NCBI RefSeq assembly: GCF_014699115.1
Contig: NZ_JACXAD010000022.1
Coordinates: forward strand, 34,233-98,232
Direction of reading: 5' to 3'
Length of the DNA stretch: 64,000 bases
Source of the DNA: Hymenobacter montanus
GTDB lineage: Bacteria > Bacteroidota > Bacteroidia > Cytophagales > Hymenobacteraceae
The position numbers and the translations under genes are program-made. The notes under the pieces were generated by a model. The model made no database searches and was not told the DNA's origin. It saw only the letters and a program-made list of their open reading frames with translations. Of the stretch, positions 16,901 through 25,617 are shown piece after piece. How positions within the stretch are numbered: the stretch's first letter is position 1; every line of letters starts with the position of its first letter.

Positions 16901-17941
16901 CTACCTTTCCACCGATACCTGGCGGATGGAGAATTCGTTGCCGTTCTGCACCTTGAGTGAGTACACGCCATCCGCCAAATGGCTCAGGTCGAGCTTATTG
17001 TTCATATTATCGCGCACCGTGGCCGTGTGCACCCGCTGCCCAAGCAGATTCGTGACTTCTACCTGCAGTCCGTTGCTGGCATTGGCCCCGCGCACGTCAA
17101 CGGAGAAGACGCCGCTGCTCGGGTTGGGGTACACGCTCACGGCCCGCTCCAGGGCGGCGGAGGTGCCGAGCAGGGTCGCGGTGAAGCGGAAGGTCCGGCC
17201 AGCCGTTGGCAAGCTTGTTTTGTCGTATTGAAAAGGTTGAAGACCGCCTTGCCACGTAGCCGCCGACCACGCGGTCGCGGCAGACTTGACGCCAAACACT
17301 ACGCGGCCGACGGCCGTGCCCGAGCCTTTCAAACCGACACCTGAGATTCCCGTACTTGCCGTGCCGGTGCTTGGAGTGAAGGGGCCATACACAAATTCTA
17401 TAGCGTTAGTGGTTTCATACAGCTTTACTTGGAAGCTGGCGTTGGTAAATTGCTGTGATTCAAGATCTCTTATACCGGACCATTCCACAGTGCATACGCG
17501 GTTAGGCGCCGTGCCAGTGGTTTGAAAGCGGAAGCTCGTAGCAGGGGAGGCCCCGGCCAAGTCTGTGAACAACGGAAACAGCATGTTATTGTCAGCTGCA
17601 TTAGTGCTGCTCACGAAATCAGCTAAGATACTACTAGGCGGCGTGCTGCCTAGCTTTAGTGCTCCGTTAGTGTTTAAGACAAACTGGGTGAAGCTCTGGC
17701 CGTTGTAGTTGAATGTGAAGCCGATGGCTTGAGGCGCTGAGTTGGCGTCGTCCGGGTCACTCACCACAATGGCCGTGCTAGTATTATTGAGCGGATTATA
17801 AGCACCAGCTGTGCTGGTAACGGCGGTGGGAGAATAGTTCAGCGCTTGGCCGTGGGCGGCGAACGCACCAAGGCCGAGTAAGGCCAGCAAAGCCAGGTTT
17901 TTGCGATCAAAGAAGTGCGAGAGTAAGTGAGTTTTTTCCAT
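16901..17941 (-). CDS. Secreted protein with T9SS C-terminal sorting domain
   Basis: A 346-residue protein with an N-terminal signal peptide (basic start, then LALLALLGLGAFAAHGQ). The middle is a beta-rich domain (FTFNYNGQSFTQFVLNTNGA, TVEWSGIRD). The C-terminal 75 residues form a type A T9SS sorting domain (SVYPNPSSGVFSVDV, LLGQRVHTATV, LADGVYSLKVQNG). It should be exported by Sec, passed through the type IX system and attached or released at the surface. The tandem paralogue to the right is broken by the prophage. Its own function is unknown. Confidence 0.85.
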   Translation of the reverse strand: MEKTHLLSHFFDRKNLALLALLGLGAFAAHGQALNYSPTAVTSTAGAYNPLNNTSTAIVVSDPDDANSAPQAIGFTFNYNGQSFTQFVLNTNGALKLGSTPPSSILADFVSSTNAADNNMLFPLFTDLAGASPATSFRFQTTGTAPNRVCTVEWSGIRDLESQQFTNASFQVKLYETTNAIEFVYGPFTPSTGTASTGISGVGLKGSGTAVGRVVFGVKSAATAWSAATWQGGLQPFQYDKTSLPTAGRTFRFTATLLGTSAALERAVSVYPNPSSGVFSVDVRGANASNGLQVEVTNLLGQRVHTATVRDNMNNKLDLSHLADGVYSLKVQNGNEFSIRQVSVER

Positions 17942-18097
17942 GTGTTCAGATAAGGTAAAATGAGAATGCCATAGCGCGTACGCTAGTTATGTCTATTTGT
18001 TGCACCAATTTGAAAGAAAACCATATCGCTTCGAGTTATCTTACTATAACCGACAGCTTCTGCGCTAAAGCCTACTTGCTATCCGCCGCTGACGCAG

Positions 18098-18129
18098 AAA
18101 GAGCGGCCTGCATCAGCAGGCCGCTCTTT
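18098..18129 (-). terminator. Terminator of the interrupted T9SS gene
   Basis: Perfect hairpin AAAGAGCGGCCTG / CAGGCCGCTCTTT just after the stop of the interrupted paralogue. Confidence 0.8.
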
Positions 18130-18155
18130 CCATGAGCTTTCCACAGCCGGAAGCA

Positions 18156-18934
18156 CTACCTCTGCACCGACACCTGGCGGATGGAGAATTCGTTGCCGTT
18201 CTGCACCTTGAGTGAGTATACGCCATCCGCCAAATGGCTCAGGTCGAGCTTATTGTTCATATTATCGCGCACCGTGGCCGTGTGCACCCGCTGCCCAAGC
18301 AGATTCGTGACTTCTACCTGCAGCCCGTTGCTGGCATTGGCCCCGCGCACGTCAACGGAGAAGACGCCGCTGCTCGGGTTGGGGAATACGCTCACGGCCC
18401 GCGTCAGGGCGGCGGAGGTGCCGAGCAGGGTCGCGGTGAAGCGGAAGGTCCGGTCAGCCGTTGGCAAGGTGGCTTTGTTGTAGTCGAAAGCCTGGCTTGT
18501 ATAAATGCTGCCCTGCCACATCGCCGCCGACCACGCGGTTGTGGCTGACTTGGTGCCGAGCACTAAGCTGCCGGCGGTATTGGCCGAGCCTTTCAGGCCG
18601 ACAGATGCGAATCTCATTTCTGACGCGCCGGTACCTGGAGTGATAGGACCATACACGAATTCTATATTGTTACTGGTTTCATACAGCTTTGCTTGGAAGC
18701 TGGCGTTGGTAAACTGCTTCGTTGGTTGAAATTCGTCCATACCAGACCATTCCACGGTGCATACGCGGGTAGGAGCCGTGCCAGTGGTTTGAAAGCGGAA
18801 GCTGGTTGTGGAGGCCCCGACCAAATCGGTAAATAGCGGAAATAATATGTTGTTATCAGCCGGATTAGCGCTCAGCAGAAAATCAAGAATAACCCCGCTG
18901 GGCGGAGTGCTGCCTAGCTTTAAGGCTCCATTTG
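18156..18934 (-). pseudogene. T9SS-sorted protein, 3' part, split by the prophage
   Basis: This fragment encodes the C-terminal two thirds of a paralogue of the protein at 16901-17941, from NGALKLG to the sorting domain (SVFPNPSSGVFSVDV to IRQVSVQR). The matching N-terminal third lies at 53528-53804, on the far side of the prophage. Joining the two with one copy of the 6-bp junction sequence restores an uninterrupted 1050-base frame (349 residues) collinear with the intact paralogue. Upstream of position 18934 the open frame runs into prophage sequence and is not host-derived. Confidence 0.9.
18929..18934. repeat. Prophage junction (phage right end): shared CATTTG
   Basis: CATTTG occurs at both host-phage junctions (also 53528-53533) and once in the reconstructed gene. 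It contains the target-site duplication. Mu-like phages make 5-bp duplications, so one of the six bases may match by chance. Confidence 0.75.
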
Positions 18935-19000
18935 GAATCGGCAAAACGACAGGGACAAAAAAAATTAAACGGATGGGACAATTTTTCTGCGCGAAAAAAC
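18935..19000. repeat. Prophage terminal repeats, fibre-side end (probable transposase sites)
   Basis: GGGACAAA begins 17 bases inside the end (18952), GGGACAAT 40 bases inside (18975), and GCGAAAAAAC at 18991. The same motifs recur in inverted orientation at the other end, as expected of MuA-binding sites. Confidence 0.65.
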
Positions 19001-19056
19001 ACTTTTTGAAAACAGTTTGAAAAGTGCCTCTTTCTGAAAAAATGCCCGTAACAAGC

Positions 19057-19085
19057 AAAAAACCCGGCTACAAGCCGGGTTTTTC
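19057..19085 (-). terminator. Terminator at the end of the tail operon
   Basis: Hairpin AACCCGGCT / AGCCGGGTT with T-runs on both sides, 12 bases after the last tail-fibre gene. Confidence 0.85.
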
Positions 19086-19096
19086 TTTTCAAGCTG

Positions 19097-20017
19097 TTAA
19101 AGTAAGCCAATCCACTCCCTAGCGCCTAAAGCCACGTATGGTGGCCGGTTTTCGTGTTCGTCGGTTCCACCTAAAGCATTACCGCCCGCTGCATCTAGCG
19201 TGTGGGTGTGGGAACCTGCCTGCTGCACTGAAGCGGTGGTTGTGCCACCGGATGCGCCGTTTTGCTGGCCTACGAACACGCCGTAAATGCGACTGGAATC
19301 GTCGCCTTCGTGGGCAACTGTGGCGTTGTGGGTGTGCTGGCCAGCGTTACCCATATTGTGGGTATGCCGTGGTACTTCTGTAGCACCCAGGGTCACTTTT
19401 GCAGCGCCACCCGTTACACCCAGCGCATAATCTGATGAGCGTGAATCAGCAACCACGGGGAAACGGCCACGAATATCAACAGTAGTGCCGTTACCACTGA
19501 GCTGCCACCCATACGCTTTGGTGCCGTACTTGCCTTTGCCGCTGGTGTCGTAGTCAGTGGCCACAATCCGAGTGCTGAACTGCAAATCACCCACTTCACG
19601 CAGTAGGGCTTCACGGGCTTTTTCAAAGCGCAGCACACCTTCCGGCATCACCCGCACCGCTTCACCTGTGCCACCTACGGCGCGAATGGCCACCTTCCGT
19701 TCTGACATACAGGCACGGGAAACGCCATCGAAATACGGGCGCATATCTGTATCCACCGCCGCATCCAGATACAGTTCCATTGGTAGGGTAACACCTGCGG
19801 CCCCGTTGAAACGATGGATGCCGCTTTCCAGAAATACCAGGCCATTCCCAATATCGACCTGGCCACCTGCCTGCGGCCGAATTTCACAGCCCGACACCAC
19901 ACAGGCAGGCAAGCCTAAGAACTGGCCATAGATGGCGTATTGCGTTTGTTCCTGAAGCGTTTTCAGGTCATCAAGCCCCCGAGGGCGGCCGTTCAAATCA
20001 AATAGAAGATTCAGCAT
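19097..20017 (-). CDS. Tail fibre/collar-type protein
   Basis: A 306-residue protein, last gene of the tail operon. The N-terminal half is probably the baseplate-attaching part. From about residue 190, VDIRGRFPVVAD, then LGATEVPRHTHNMG, THTHTLDAAG-like repeats of His-Thr-His, and NRPPYVALGAREWI match the collar-like receptor-binding tips of tail fibres, in which His residues bind metal. It should help bind the host surface. It is preceded by baseplate genes in normal Mu-like order. Confidence 0.75.
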   Translation of the reverse strand: MLNLLFDLNGRPRGLDDLKTLQEQTQYAIYGQFLGLPACVVSGCEIRPQAGGQVDIGNGLVFLESGIHRFNGAAGVTLPMELYLDAAVDTDMRPYFDGVSRACMSERKVAIRAVGGTGEAVRVMPEGVLRFEKAREALLREVGDLQFSTRIVATDYDTSGKGKYGTKAYGWQLSGNGTTVDIRGRFPVVADSRSSDYALGVTGGAAKVTLGATEVPRHTHNMGNAGQHTHNATVAHEGDDSSRIYGVFVGQQNGASGGTTTASVQQAGSHTHTLDAAGGNALGGTDEHENRPPYVALGAREWIGLL

Positions 20018-20526
20018 TACACGTAGTTGATTGAGTATTTAACCATTGCCAGCTTCAGCTGACGGATTCTTGCATTCAGGGCCGCTTCCTGCGGCCTGAG
20101 CGATTGAGGCACTTCTACAATGAAGCCCACCTGGTTCACGATTTCCTGAAAGAAGAAATCATATTCAAAGGGCGGGCACTCGCTGATGAAGCGCAGATAC
20201 TCCTGTGGCTGGTGGTTCTCAGCCATGAAGAAATCATAATCGGCTTCTATCTGCTCATCTGAATTGATGATGCGAATGCGAGTAAAGGCCGGGTCAAATT
20301 GGTCGTTCAAAGACCGTTCAAACGCCATTTTTTGCCCCGAGTAAGACAGCTTGCGCTTCGTGGTAGCAGCGTAGCCCACAAAGCGAGTGTAGAGCGTGGC
20401 CACAGGTGAGGCCAGGGCCATCAAGTAGGCCCGCAGCACTGGTTTCCGCAGCAGGTAAGGCTTCAGCCCTGTCACCAGGGCACCGATGTCAAAACGGTAG
20501 CGTAGGGGTGTGCTGTTATTGGGCAT
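20017..20526 (-). CDS. Baseplate wedge protein (gpI/Mu gp48-like position)
   Basis: A 169-residue protein between the baseplate J-like gene and the fibre gene; starts and stops overlap on both sides. Sequence similarity is not obvious to me, but the position directly after J is that of P2 gpI/Mu gp48, which link the wedge to the fibres. It has no motif beyond aromatic-rich segments (PPFEYDFFFQEIVNQVGFIV). Confidence 0.55.
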   Translation of the reverse strand: MPNNSTPLRYRFDIGALVTGLKPYLLRKPVLRAYLMALASPVATLYTRFVGYAATTKRKLSYSGQKMAFERSLNDQFDPAFTRIRIINSDEQIEADYDFFMAENHQPQEYLRFISECPPFEYDFFFQEIVNQVGFIVEVPQSLRPQEAALNARIRQLKLAMVKYSINYV

Positions 20527-21352
20527 TGGGCACGAAGGTGATAGTGTCTAAGAATCCATCCCCGGCCGCATCATCCTCCACAATGAAGCCCGCCACGGTT
20601 TCATAAAACCGCGTGATGGCCACCGCCTGGCCAGTGCCATTTCGGGCCGATACAGTTCCCAGCAGCACATCTTTCACCCCGGCCACGGATTGGATGGCAT
20701 CTTCAATCTTGCTCAGGTACACCAGGCCATCAAAGTCCAGGCTTGCCAGATACAGCCGTAGCGCCGCCCGTACCGCAGCCTTCAGCGCATCCAGGTTCAC
20801 CAGCGGATTGAAATACACCGTGGCCAGCACCTTCAGCCGGTCCGCGTCGCCTGTGGTTTCGACAATGCGCGTTCCTGGAAAACGGATTTGGGCAATGTAG
20901 CCGCGCACCTGCGTCATTTCCGGCCCGGTCAATGCCCGCAGGCCACCCGGCGCACTCGCGTCATCGGTGGCCAGCTTCAGGAAGAGCTGATTGGTGGTGT
21001 AGTTCTCTTTGGCTGTGGCCTGCGTCACCAGCTTCAAACCAGTGCTACCAGCCGGGTAGTGGATGCCATCGTCATCCACCACCAGCTGGTCGCCTTGTTG
21101 AAACTTCTTTACCTGTATCGCATACCACTGCGCCGTTCCTGGCTGCGCCCTGGCCAGCTTCGCATCCACGTCCGCCATGTGACGGTCAAAGATGGTTTCA
21201 TGCACCCGCAGCACCACGGCCATCACGTAGGCCAGCAGCCGGTAAATGGCAACGGCTGACGGACTGGTCAGACCTTCAGGCCCGGCCAGCTCAGGCGTGG
21301 CCGCTATCTCATCCAGAATACTGGTTTCAATTTCATCTATTGTTCTGGCCAT
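20516..21352 (-). CDS. Baseplate J-like wedge protein
   Basis: A 278-residue protein starting at ATG 21352, which overlaps the stop of the preceding gene; the in-frame upstream extension is unlikely. LVVDDDGIHYPAGSTGLKLV, then VTATVYFNPL-like (VLATVYFNPLVNLDALKAAV) and the C-terminal SKIEDAIQSVAGVKDV follow the pattern of baseplate J proteins (P2 gpJ, Mu gp47). It forms part of the wedge that surrounds the hub and triggers sheath contraction. Confidence 0.75.
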   Translation of the reverse strand: MARTIDEIETSILDEIAATPELAGPEGLTSPSAVAIYRLLAYVMAVVLRVHETIFDRHMADVDAKLARAQPGTAQWYAIQVKKFQQGDQLVVDDDGIHYPAGSTGLKLVTQATAKENYTTNQLFLKLATDDASAPGGLRALTGPEMTQVRGYIAQIRFPGTRIVETTGDADRLKVLATVYFNPLVNLDALKAAVRAALRLYLASLDFDGLVYLSKIEDAIQSVAGVKDVLLGTVSARNGTGQAVAITRFYETVAGFIVEDDAAGDGFLDTITFVPNAQ

Positions 21353-21353
21353 C

Positions 21354-21791
21354 TTATGCGGGGTTTTTGCGAGTGATGCGGACGTAAACACTGCCCACGG
21401 GATAACTCAGTCTAATTTGAAGAACGCCGAACTGATTAGGCGCAATGGTCATTTGGGCGGTTTGGCCTGCGGCGTAGCGATTGGAACCAGTCAGCGCGAA
21501 TACAATCGGCTGGTTTTCTGGCAAAGTGGCCTGATAAGGAACCGCAGGATTATGGAAGAGCGGAAGCGTGTTTTGTTGGCCCGTGACAGGGTCATAGTAG
21601 TCCAGGGTGTAAGAGGTTCCGGCATCCACAGGGGAACCGAATTCATCCAGCACCACCAGCAGGAAATTGGTGGCCAGCGTGACGCCAAAACCAAAGTGGC
21701 CAAACACATCAGACGCCACAGGCGTCATCTGAACTCCAAAACCGTAGTGACCAACCTTGCCAGCAGCCAGGGCATCCGTGTATTCTGACAT
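21354..21791 (-). CDS. Unknown tail-module protein
   Basis: A 145-residue, beta-rich protein with repeated FGFGV segments near the N-terminus (HYGFGVQ, HFGFGVT) and Tyr-rich strands. It lies between the beta-helix fibre and the baseplate J gene, and probably contributes to the fibre or baseplate. The family is not recognised. Confidence 0.55.
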   Translation of the reverse strand: MSEYTDALAAGKVGHYGFGVQMTPVASDVFGHFGFGVTLATNFLLVVLDEFGSPVDAGTSYTLDYYDPVTGQQNTLPLFHNPAVPYQATLPENQPIVFALTGSNRYAAGQTAQMTIAPNQFGVLQIRLSYPVGSVYVRITRKNPA

Positions 21792-21794
21792 GGC

Positions 21795-23216
21795 CTAGCT
21801 GTAATAGTTGTTAATGGCCCGATACTCGATTTGCACCCACAGGGCGCGAACGTTTTGAACGTTGGCGGGTGTGGCATCAAAGAGTTGGTCCCCGTTGCCC
21901 CGGTTGGTGGCCTGGTTCCAGGAAGGCACCGCGCCCACCTCAAAGGGAAGGAAGGTGGCACCCGTAACCCAATCTGTGGCCACAGCGTCCAAAGGTGCCT
22001 GACGGGTGGACCAGCGCATCCCAATGGTCAATCTGTGAGGCGTCACACCAGCGTCCCCGCTGGCATAGTCCACGGCCACCGGCACGTTGTTGTTTTGAAC
22101 GTCCGGCTGGTTACTGTCAAAGCTGGCTGCTGTGGCGGGGAAAGACGTATCAAAGTTGTAGCCAGTCAGCACCGGCACCGCCCGCAGAATTTGAGCCACC
22201 GCAGCCACCTGGACGGGCGCAATCCGATACCGCGCCTGAAAGTTGCCAGCTGTGTTTTCCGTGATGTAAATAGACCCTTGCTGTGACCAGGAAAACCCTG
22301 TCAACACCAGGAAATTCACAATGCTGCCATCAGCTGAGTTTACCAGCCAAGTATTGCCAGGCGTACACACCTGGCCAGCGGTGCAAGTGCTGACTAAATA
22401 CCAGCCCTGCGCATATCGCAAATGAACGGGGCCAATGCCAGCGGCTAGGTGTGGCGAATCCAGGCGTAAAGTATAATCCTCACGCGCTGAATTATTGAAG
22501 CGCGGGTCCACACTCACACAGTTCGGAAACCAAGTAGCGTCAGCAGCTTTCGCGGCGGCTAGTGTTGGGTAAAAAGTGCCCGCCACGATAATAGGTCCAC
22601 GGATATTATTATTTGAGCAGTCCGCAGGGTTTTGGACCGTCATGGTAGAAAGCGGGTCCGTGTAGCTGTATTTAATCCAGTAAACGGCCAAGTTGCTATT
22701 GAAAAAAAGGCAGCGCGTAAAACGGACAAGGTTGCTTCCCGTCCCATCCAGCATCCCTTTGAAAATGGAGCTTTCAGCCGCCGGAAAAGTCCCGCCACCA
22801 GTGGTCAGGACCGCCCCGGCTAAGTTGTTCTGAGCCTTCACAAAACATCTGTTCAGGAAGCTGACTAGGTTGTCTGTGCCAGCTAGTTGAAAAGACTGGC
22901 CCACTACAATGCGCAAGTCATACAATTCTGTGTCAACTGGTCCGCCGTAGATTTTGTACACGTCTAAATTGTTGCCCTGAATTTGGACTAGGCCATCAGC
23001 AACAACGCGGTGGTTTATGGCTATGCGGCCTTCCATCGCATAATTGCCAGCGCCCACCACGATGTAGGATGGCCCGAGGTTCTGAGTGTAGCAAAGAATA
23101 GTATTGAAGGGGTCTTCAGGCGCACCTGTGCCACCCGCGCCACCAGTTTTTGAAACAAAGGCCACGCCGGATTCGGGTAAGCCATTTTGTAGGTGCCAAT
23201 GGAAATTATGGAGCAT
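21795..23216 (-). CDS. Beta-helix tail-fibre/tailspike-like protein
   Basis: A 473-residue protein. The N-terminal half (GGAGGTGAPEDPFNTI, then short repeats of hydrophobic beta strands such as YIVVGAGNYAM and LVQIQGNNLDVYKI) looks like a right-handed beta helix of the pectate-lyase type, common in phage tailspikes. The C-terminal part is a different beta domain. It probably binds or trims surface glycan. No catalytic residues can be named. Confidence 0.6.
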   Translation of the reverse strand: MLHNFHWHLQNGLPESGVAFVSKTGGAGGTGAPEDPFNTILCYTQNLGPSYIVVGAGNYAMEGRIAINHRVVADGLVQIQGNNLDVYKIYGGPVDTELYDLRIVVGQSFQLAGTDNLVSFLNRCFVKAQNNLAGAVLTTGGGTFPAAESSIFKGMLDGTGSNLVRFTRCLFFNSNLAVYWIKYSYTDPLSTMTVQNPADCSNNNIRGPIIVAGTFYPTLAAAKAADATWFPNCVSVDPRFNNSAREDYTLRLDSPHLAAGIGPVHLRYAQGWYLVSTCTAGQVCTPGNTWLVNSADGSIVNFLVLTGFSWSQQGSIYITENTAGNFQARYRIAPVQVAAVAQILRAVPVLTGYNFDTSFPATAASFDSNQPDVQNNNVPVAVDYASGDAGVTPHRLTIGMRWSTRQAPLDAVATDWVTGATFLPFEVGAVPSWNQATNRGNGDQLFDATPANVQNVRALWVQIEYRAINNYYS

Positions 23217-23222
23217 GGTGAA

Positions 23223-24353
23223 TTACGAAATGGTTTCTTCAAAAAAGAGTGTTCCGGCCGTGTAGCCGCTTTGATACACCACGTTTGAGATGGTGAGGGA
23301 AGACCCTGCGGGAATGGAGATTCCCCGAGTGTCCACATTAGCCAGGAAGACAAAAGGCGTGACGGCCCCGCTGCCTACCTGGTAGCTGGCTGAAGCGATG
23401 CCAGAACTACGCCCGACCAAATTGATAGTGGTGGCCACGCGGTAGTCCTGTGGCGGCGCGGCGGCCACTTGACCAAAGGCCATTTGCCACAAATACTTTG
23501 CGACTGAGGCACCCACGCGGACTTCTGTGCTGCCTGTAGCGGCGTTGTCTGTGACCGTGATATTGGCCCCAATAAAATTCAGATTGGTGCGGGCGCTGAA
23601 GGACGTTCCATCTTTCTGAATGGTATGGCCACCTGTGCCTGGTGTGACGGGTGTGGTGGTGGCTGTGGCGTCGGGGCTGGTGAAGCGCAACCGCCATGCG
23701 GCCGGGTTCACCACCACGGCCTGCGGGTTTTCTGAAGGCAACGAGGCCATAAGCTGCGGCCCCAGGCACTCATACAGCGCATACTTCGTGGCCGAAATGG
23801 CGTGATACCAAGTATCCCCCGCATTACCACTTTCATTGCTCGGGGCAAAACTCTCCCACCGGGTCACACTGCCACGGGCACCGTTCAGGCCATCGGCCCC
23901 GTGCAAGCTGGCTAGGAACTGTGCGGCCGTGCCCACGTTGCCAGCGTCCAGCCACTGCTGGTAGGCACTTTTGCCGTTCACGCCATCAAAGTAGTCCACT
24001 CCCTTGCGCGGGGTATGCCCGTCAAAGTAGTCGATGCCCTTCTGTGGTGTGTAGCCATCAGCACCCTTCAGCCGAAACTGAAACTGCCAGCCGAATTGAT
24101 GCCGGATGTGATAATCTGATGTGCTAGTGTTCACATAGGCATCACCTTCAATGCCAATGCTGGCATCGGGCGGGCCGTAGCCTTGCAGAATGCGAGCGCC
24201 CCGCTGAAGTCCTTCCAGCAGGGCCACGGCATCGGCCACGGTGCCAAACACCGTCCGATAATCAACCGCTTTGTTTTTACGTCCCGAAATGATGTTGGCA
24301 ATCGTAGAATTACGAATCGCATCAGCCAGGGCACCAAGAATGAGGTTTGGCAT
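23223..24353 (-). CDS. Tail-fibre protein with collagen-like linker
   Basis: A 376-residue protein starting at ATG 24353; an in-frame upstream extension rich in Thr and Lys is unlikely to be translated. After an N-terminal helical part, two imperfect copies of GYTPQKGIDYFDG / GHTPRKGVDYFDG and GADGLNGARG form a Gly-rich, collagen-like linker. The C-terminal half is beta-rich. This matches trimeric fibre proteins with a phase of Gly-x-y repeats. It probably carries receptor-binding activity with the neighbouring beta-helix protein. Confidence 0.65.
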   Translation of the reverse strand: MPNLILGALADAIRNSTIANIISGRKNKAVDYRTVFGTVADAVALLEGLQRGARILQGYGPPDASIGIEGDAYVNTSTSDYHIRHQFGWQFQFRLKGADGYTPQKGIDYFDGHTPRKGVDYFDGVNGKSAYQQWLDAGNVGTAAQFLASLHGADGLNGARGSVTRWESFAPSNESGNAGDTWYHAISATKYALYECLGPQLMASLPSENPQAVVVNPAAWRLRFTSPDATATTTPVTPGTGGHTIQKDGTSFSARTNLNFIGANITVTDNAATGSTEVRVGASVAKYLWQMAFGQVAAAPPQDYRVATTINLVGRSSGIASASYQVGSGAVTPFVFLANVDTRGISIPAGSSLTISNVVYQSGYTAGTLFFEETIS

Positions 24354-24354
24354 A

Positions 24355-24657
24355 TTAATAAAAGTCTTGTTCGTCGTGGTCGTTTTCGTCGTGGTCAATC
24401 AGACCCTCCTGCTCAGGCACCTGCGCCCGTACCAGGTTTGTGGTGTTCACTCGGATTTGCTGGTCCTGGAAGTAGGCCACGGTGTCAGCTGATACCGTGG
24501 CCCCGTCTGGCACCACCAGCACCTGGCCGGGCACCAGGTCATCCGTAATGGCCAGCCCGTTGGCATCGGCCAGGGCAAACAGCCCGTCCGCGCCCCCGAG
24601 TAGGCCAATAGCCACATCCAGCAGGCTCTGGCCTGCGCTTACCGTCACCTTAGTCAT
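24355..24657 (-). CDS. LysM-like tail protein (tail protein X type)
   Basis: A 100-residue protein starting at ATG 24657. VTVSAGQSLLDVAIGLLGGA, then LADANGLAITDDLVPGQVLVVP is a LysM fold like that of P2 gpX and Mu gp45-region proteins, which bind at the hub. The C-terminus is very acidic (DHDENDHDEQDF). It overlaps the preceding gene by 8 bases. Confidence 0.7.
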   Translation of the reverse strand: MTKVTVSAGQSLLDVAIGLLGGADGLFALADANGLAITDDLVPGQVLVVPDGATVSADTVAYFQDQQIRVNTTNLVRAQVPEQEGLIDHDENDHDEQDFY

Positions 24658-24955
24658 TTGCATCACGGTAGTAAGCGGCCACGTCCAGGGTCGCGCCGCT
24701 CAGGTTGATGTGGTCCACTTCCATCCCGTCCGCTTCAAACTGCGCCTGGATGCTGGAAGAGATGGCCGCTGAAGGCGCATCGTCTTCAATCATGTTCTGG
24801 ATGCCCACGCCCACCAGGGGCGCGGCCCGCCACTCGCCGGGATTGGACTGCAAAATCAGCTTCTGGTTCTGCTGTGTGCTTTCACCCACCACCAAGTCAC
24901 CGCCCTGGATGTCGAGGTCATTATCACTGTTCAAAAGCAAATCAAAAACCCTCAT
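24650..24955 (-). CDS. Baseplate wedge gp25/gpW-like protein
   Basis: A 101-residue protein. FDLLLNSDNDLDIQGGDLVV followed by NQKLILQSNPGEWRAAPLVG is the pattern of the gp25/gpW lysozyme-like wedge family (Mu gp46), with the conserved Glu-Trp-Arg. It sits between spike and fibre genes in normal order and should nucleate sheath assembly on the baseplate. Confidence 0.75.
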   Translation of the reverse strand: MRVFDLLLNSDNDLDIQGGDLVVGESTQQNQKLILQSNPGEWRAAPLVGVGIQNMIEDDAPSAAISSSIQAQFEADGMEVDHINLSGATLDVAAYYRDAND

Positions 24956-25173
24956 GATAGTCTGGCGGTGGTGATGGTTCCGGCCTGAGCTGCGGCCGTT
25001 CCCGTGGTGCTGACGTTGCCCGTGATGGTGGCTGTGGTCATCAAATCGGCCATGAGGTCCACCAGCTCACTGGCATAATCCACGCGGTCCTGCGGCCCTG
25101 CGGTAGTCCGGCGGGCCATGTCATCCAGCAGATTGGCCAGACGTGTTTTAGCGGCGGCTCTGTTTAGTGGCAT
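24952..25173 (-). CDS. Small unknown baseplate-module protein
   Basis: A 73-residue protein with an N-terminal helix (KTRLANLLDDMARR) and a Thr/Ala/Gly-rich C-terminus. It lies between the spike-like and the gp25-like genes and overlaps the latter by 4 bases. The family is not recognised. Confidence 0.5.
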   Translation of the reverse strand: MPLNRAAAKTRLANLLDDMARRTTAGPQDRVDYASELVDLMADLMTTATITGNVSTTGTAAAQAGTITTARLS

Positions 25174-25176
25174 CGG

Positions 25177-25617
25177 TTAAGAGAATAAGAGGTTAAAGCG
25201 TCGTTTTAGGTCGGTGAACTCGGGAGCATTCACCAGCTGAAGAGTAGCGCCGCTGTTGGTCTGAAAAACCATGCGGCCGATGGCGTCAAATAAGTCCGAC
25301 ATCAGTTCCTTCATGCTCTCCTGGCCGTTTCGGATGCTGTAGCTTTCCACAGCACTGTATTGCACCACCAGGCCCGTGTGGTCATCCAGCATCAGCACCG
25401 TCACGGTGCTGCCTTGCACTGGCCAGATGGTGAAGCCGTCCTGCGCCCCATCCACCACCGACCGCAGCCGGACGTTCAGCAGTTCGGCCCCTTCATCGTC
25501 GGGGTCCACGTCGATGGTGCGGGCCGCTTTGTCCACGTCCTTCACGGTGCCCGTCACCACCATAGCAGCTAGGTCACCCAGGACCAGCTGCTTCAGCATA
25601 TTCACAATATTTTCCAT
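25177..25617 (-). CDS. Baseplate assembly protein V/spike-like
   Basis: A 146-residue protein. GTVKDVDKAARTIDVDPDDE, then WPVQGSTVTVLMLDD and GLVVQYSAVE form an OB-fold like that of gpV/Mu gp45 spikes. The C-terminus contains a short beta segment with QTNSGATLQLVN, resembling the trimeric spike. It overlaps the hub stop codon, a common coupling of hub and spike genes. Confidence 0.65.
   Translation of the reverse strand: MENIVNMLKQLVLGDLAAMVVTGTVKDVDKAARTIDVDPDDEGAELLNVRLRSVVDGAQDGFTIWPVQGSTVTVLMLDDHTGLVVQYSAVESYSIRNGQESMKELMSDLFDAIGRMVFQTNSGATLQLVNAPEFTDLKRRFNLLFS

Noticed and set aside
18935..19058. N-terminal extension of the other T9SS gene fragment
   Set aside because: The in-frame codons upstream of NGALKLG come from the prophage end and do not match the paralogue's N-terminus.
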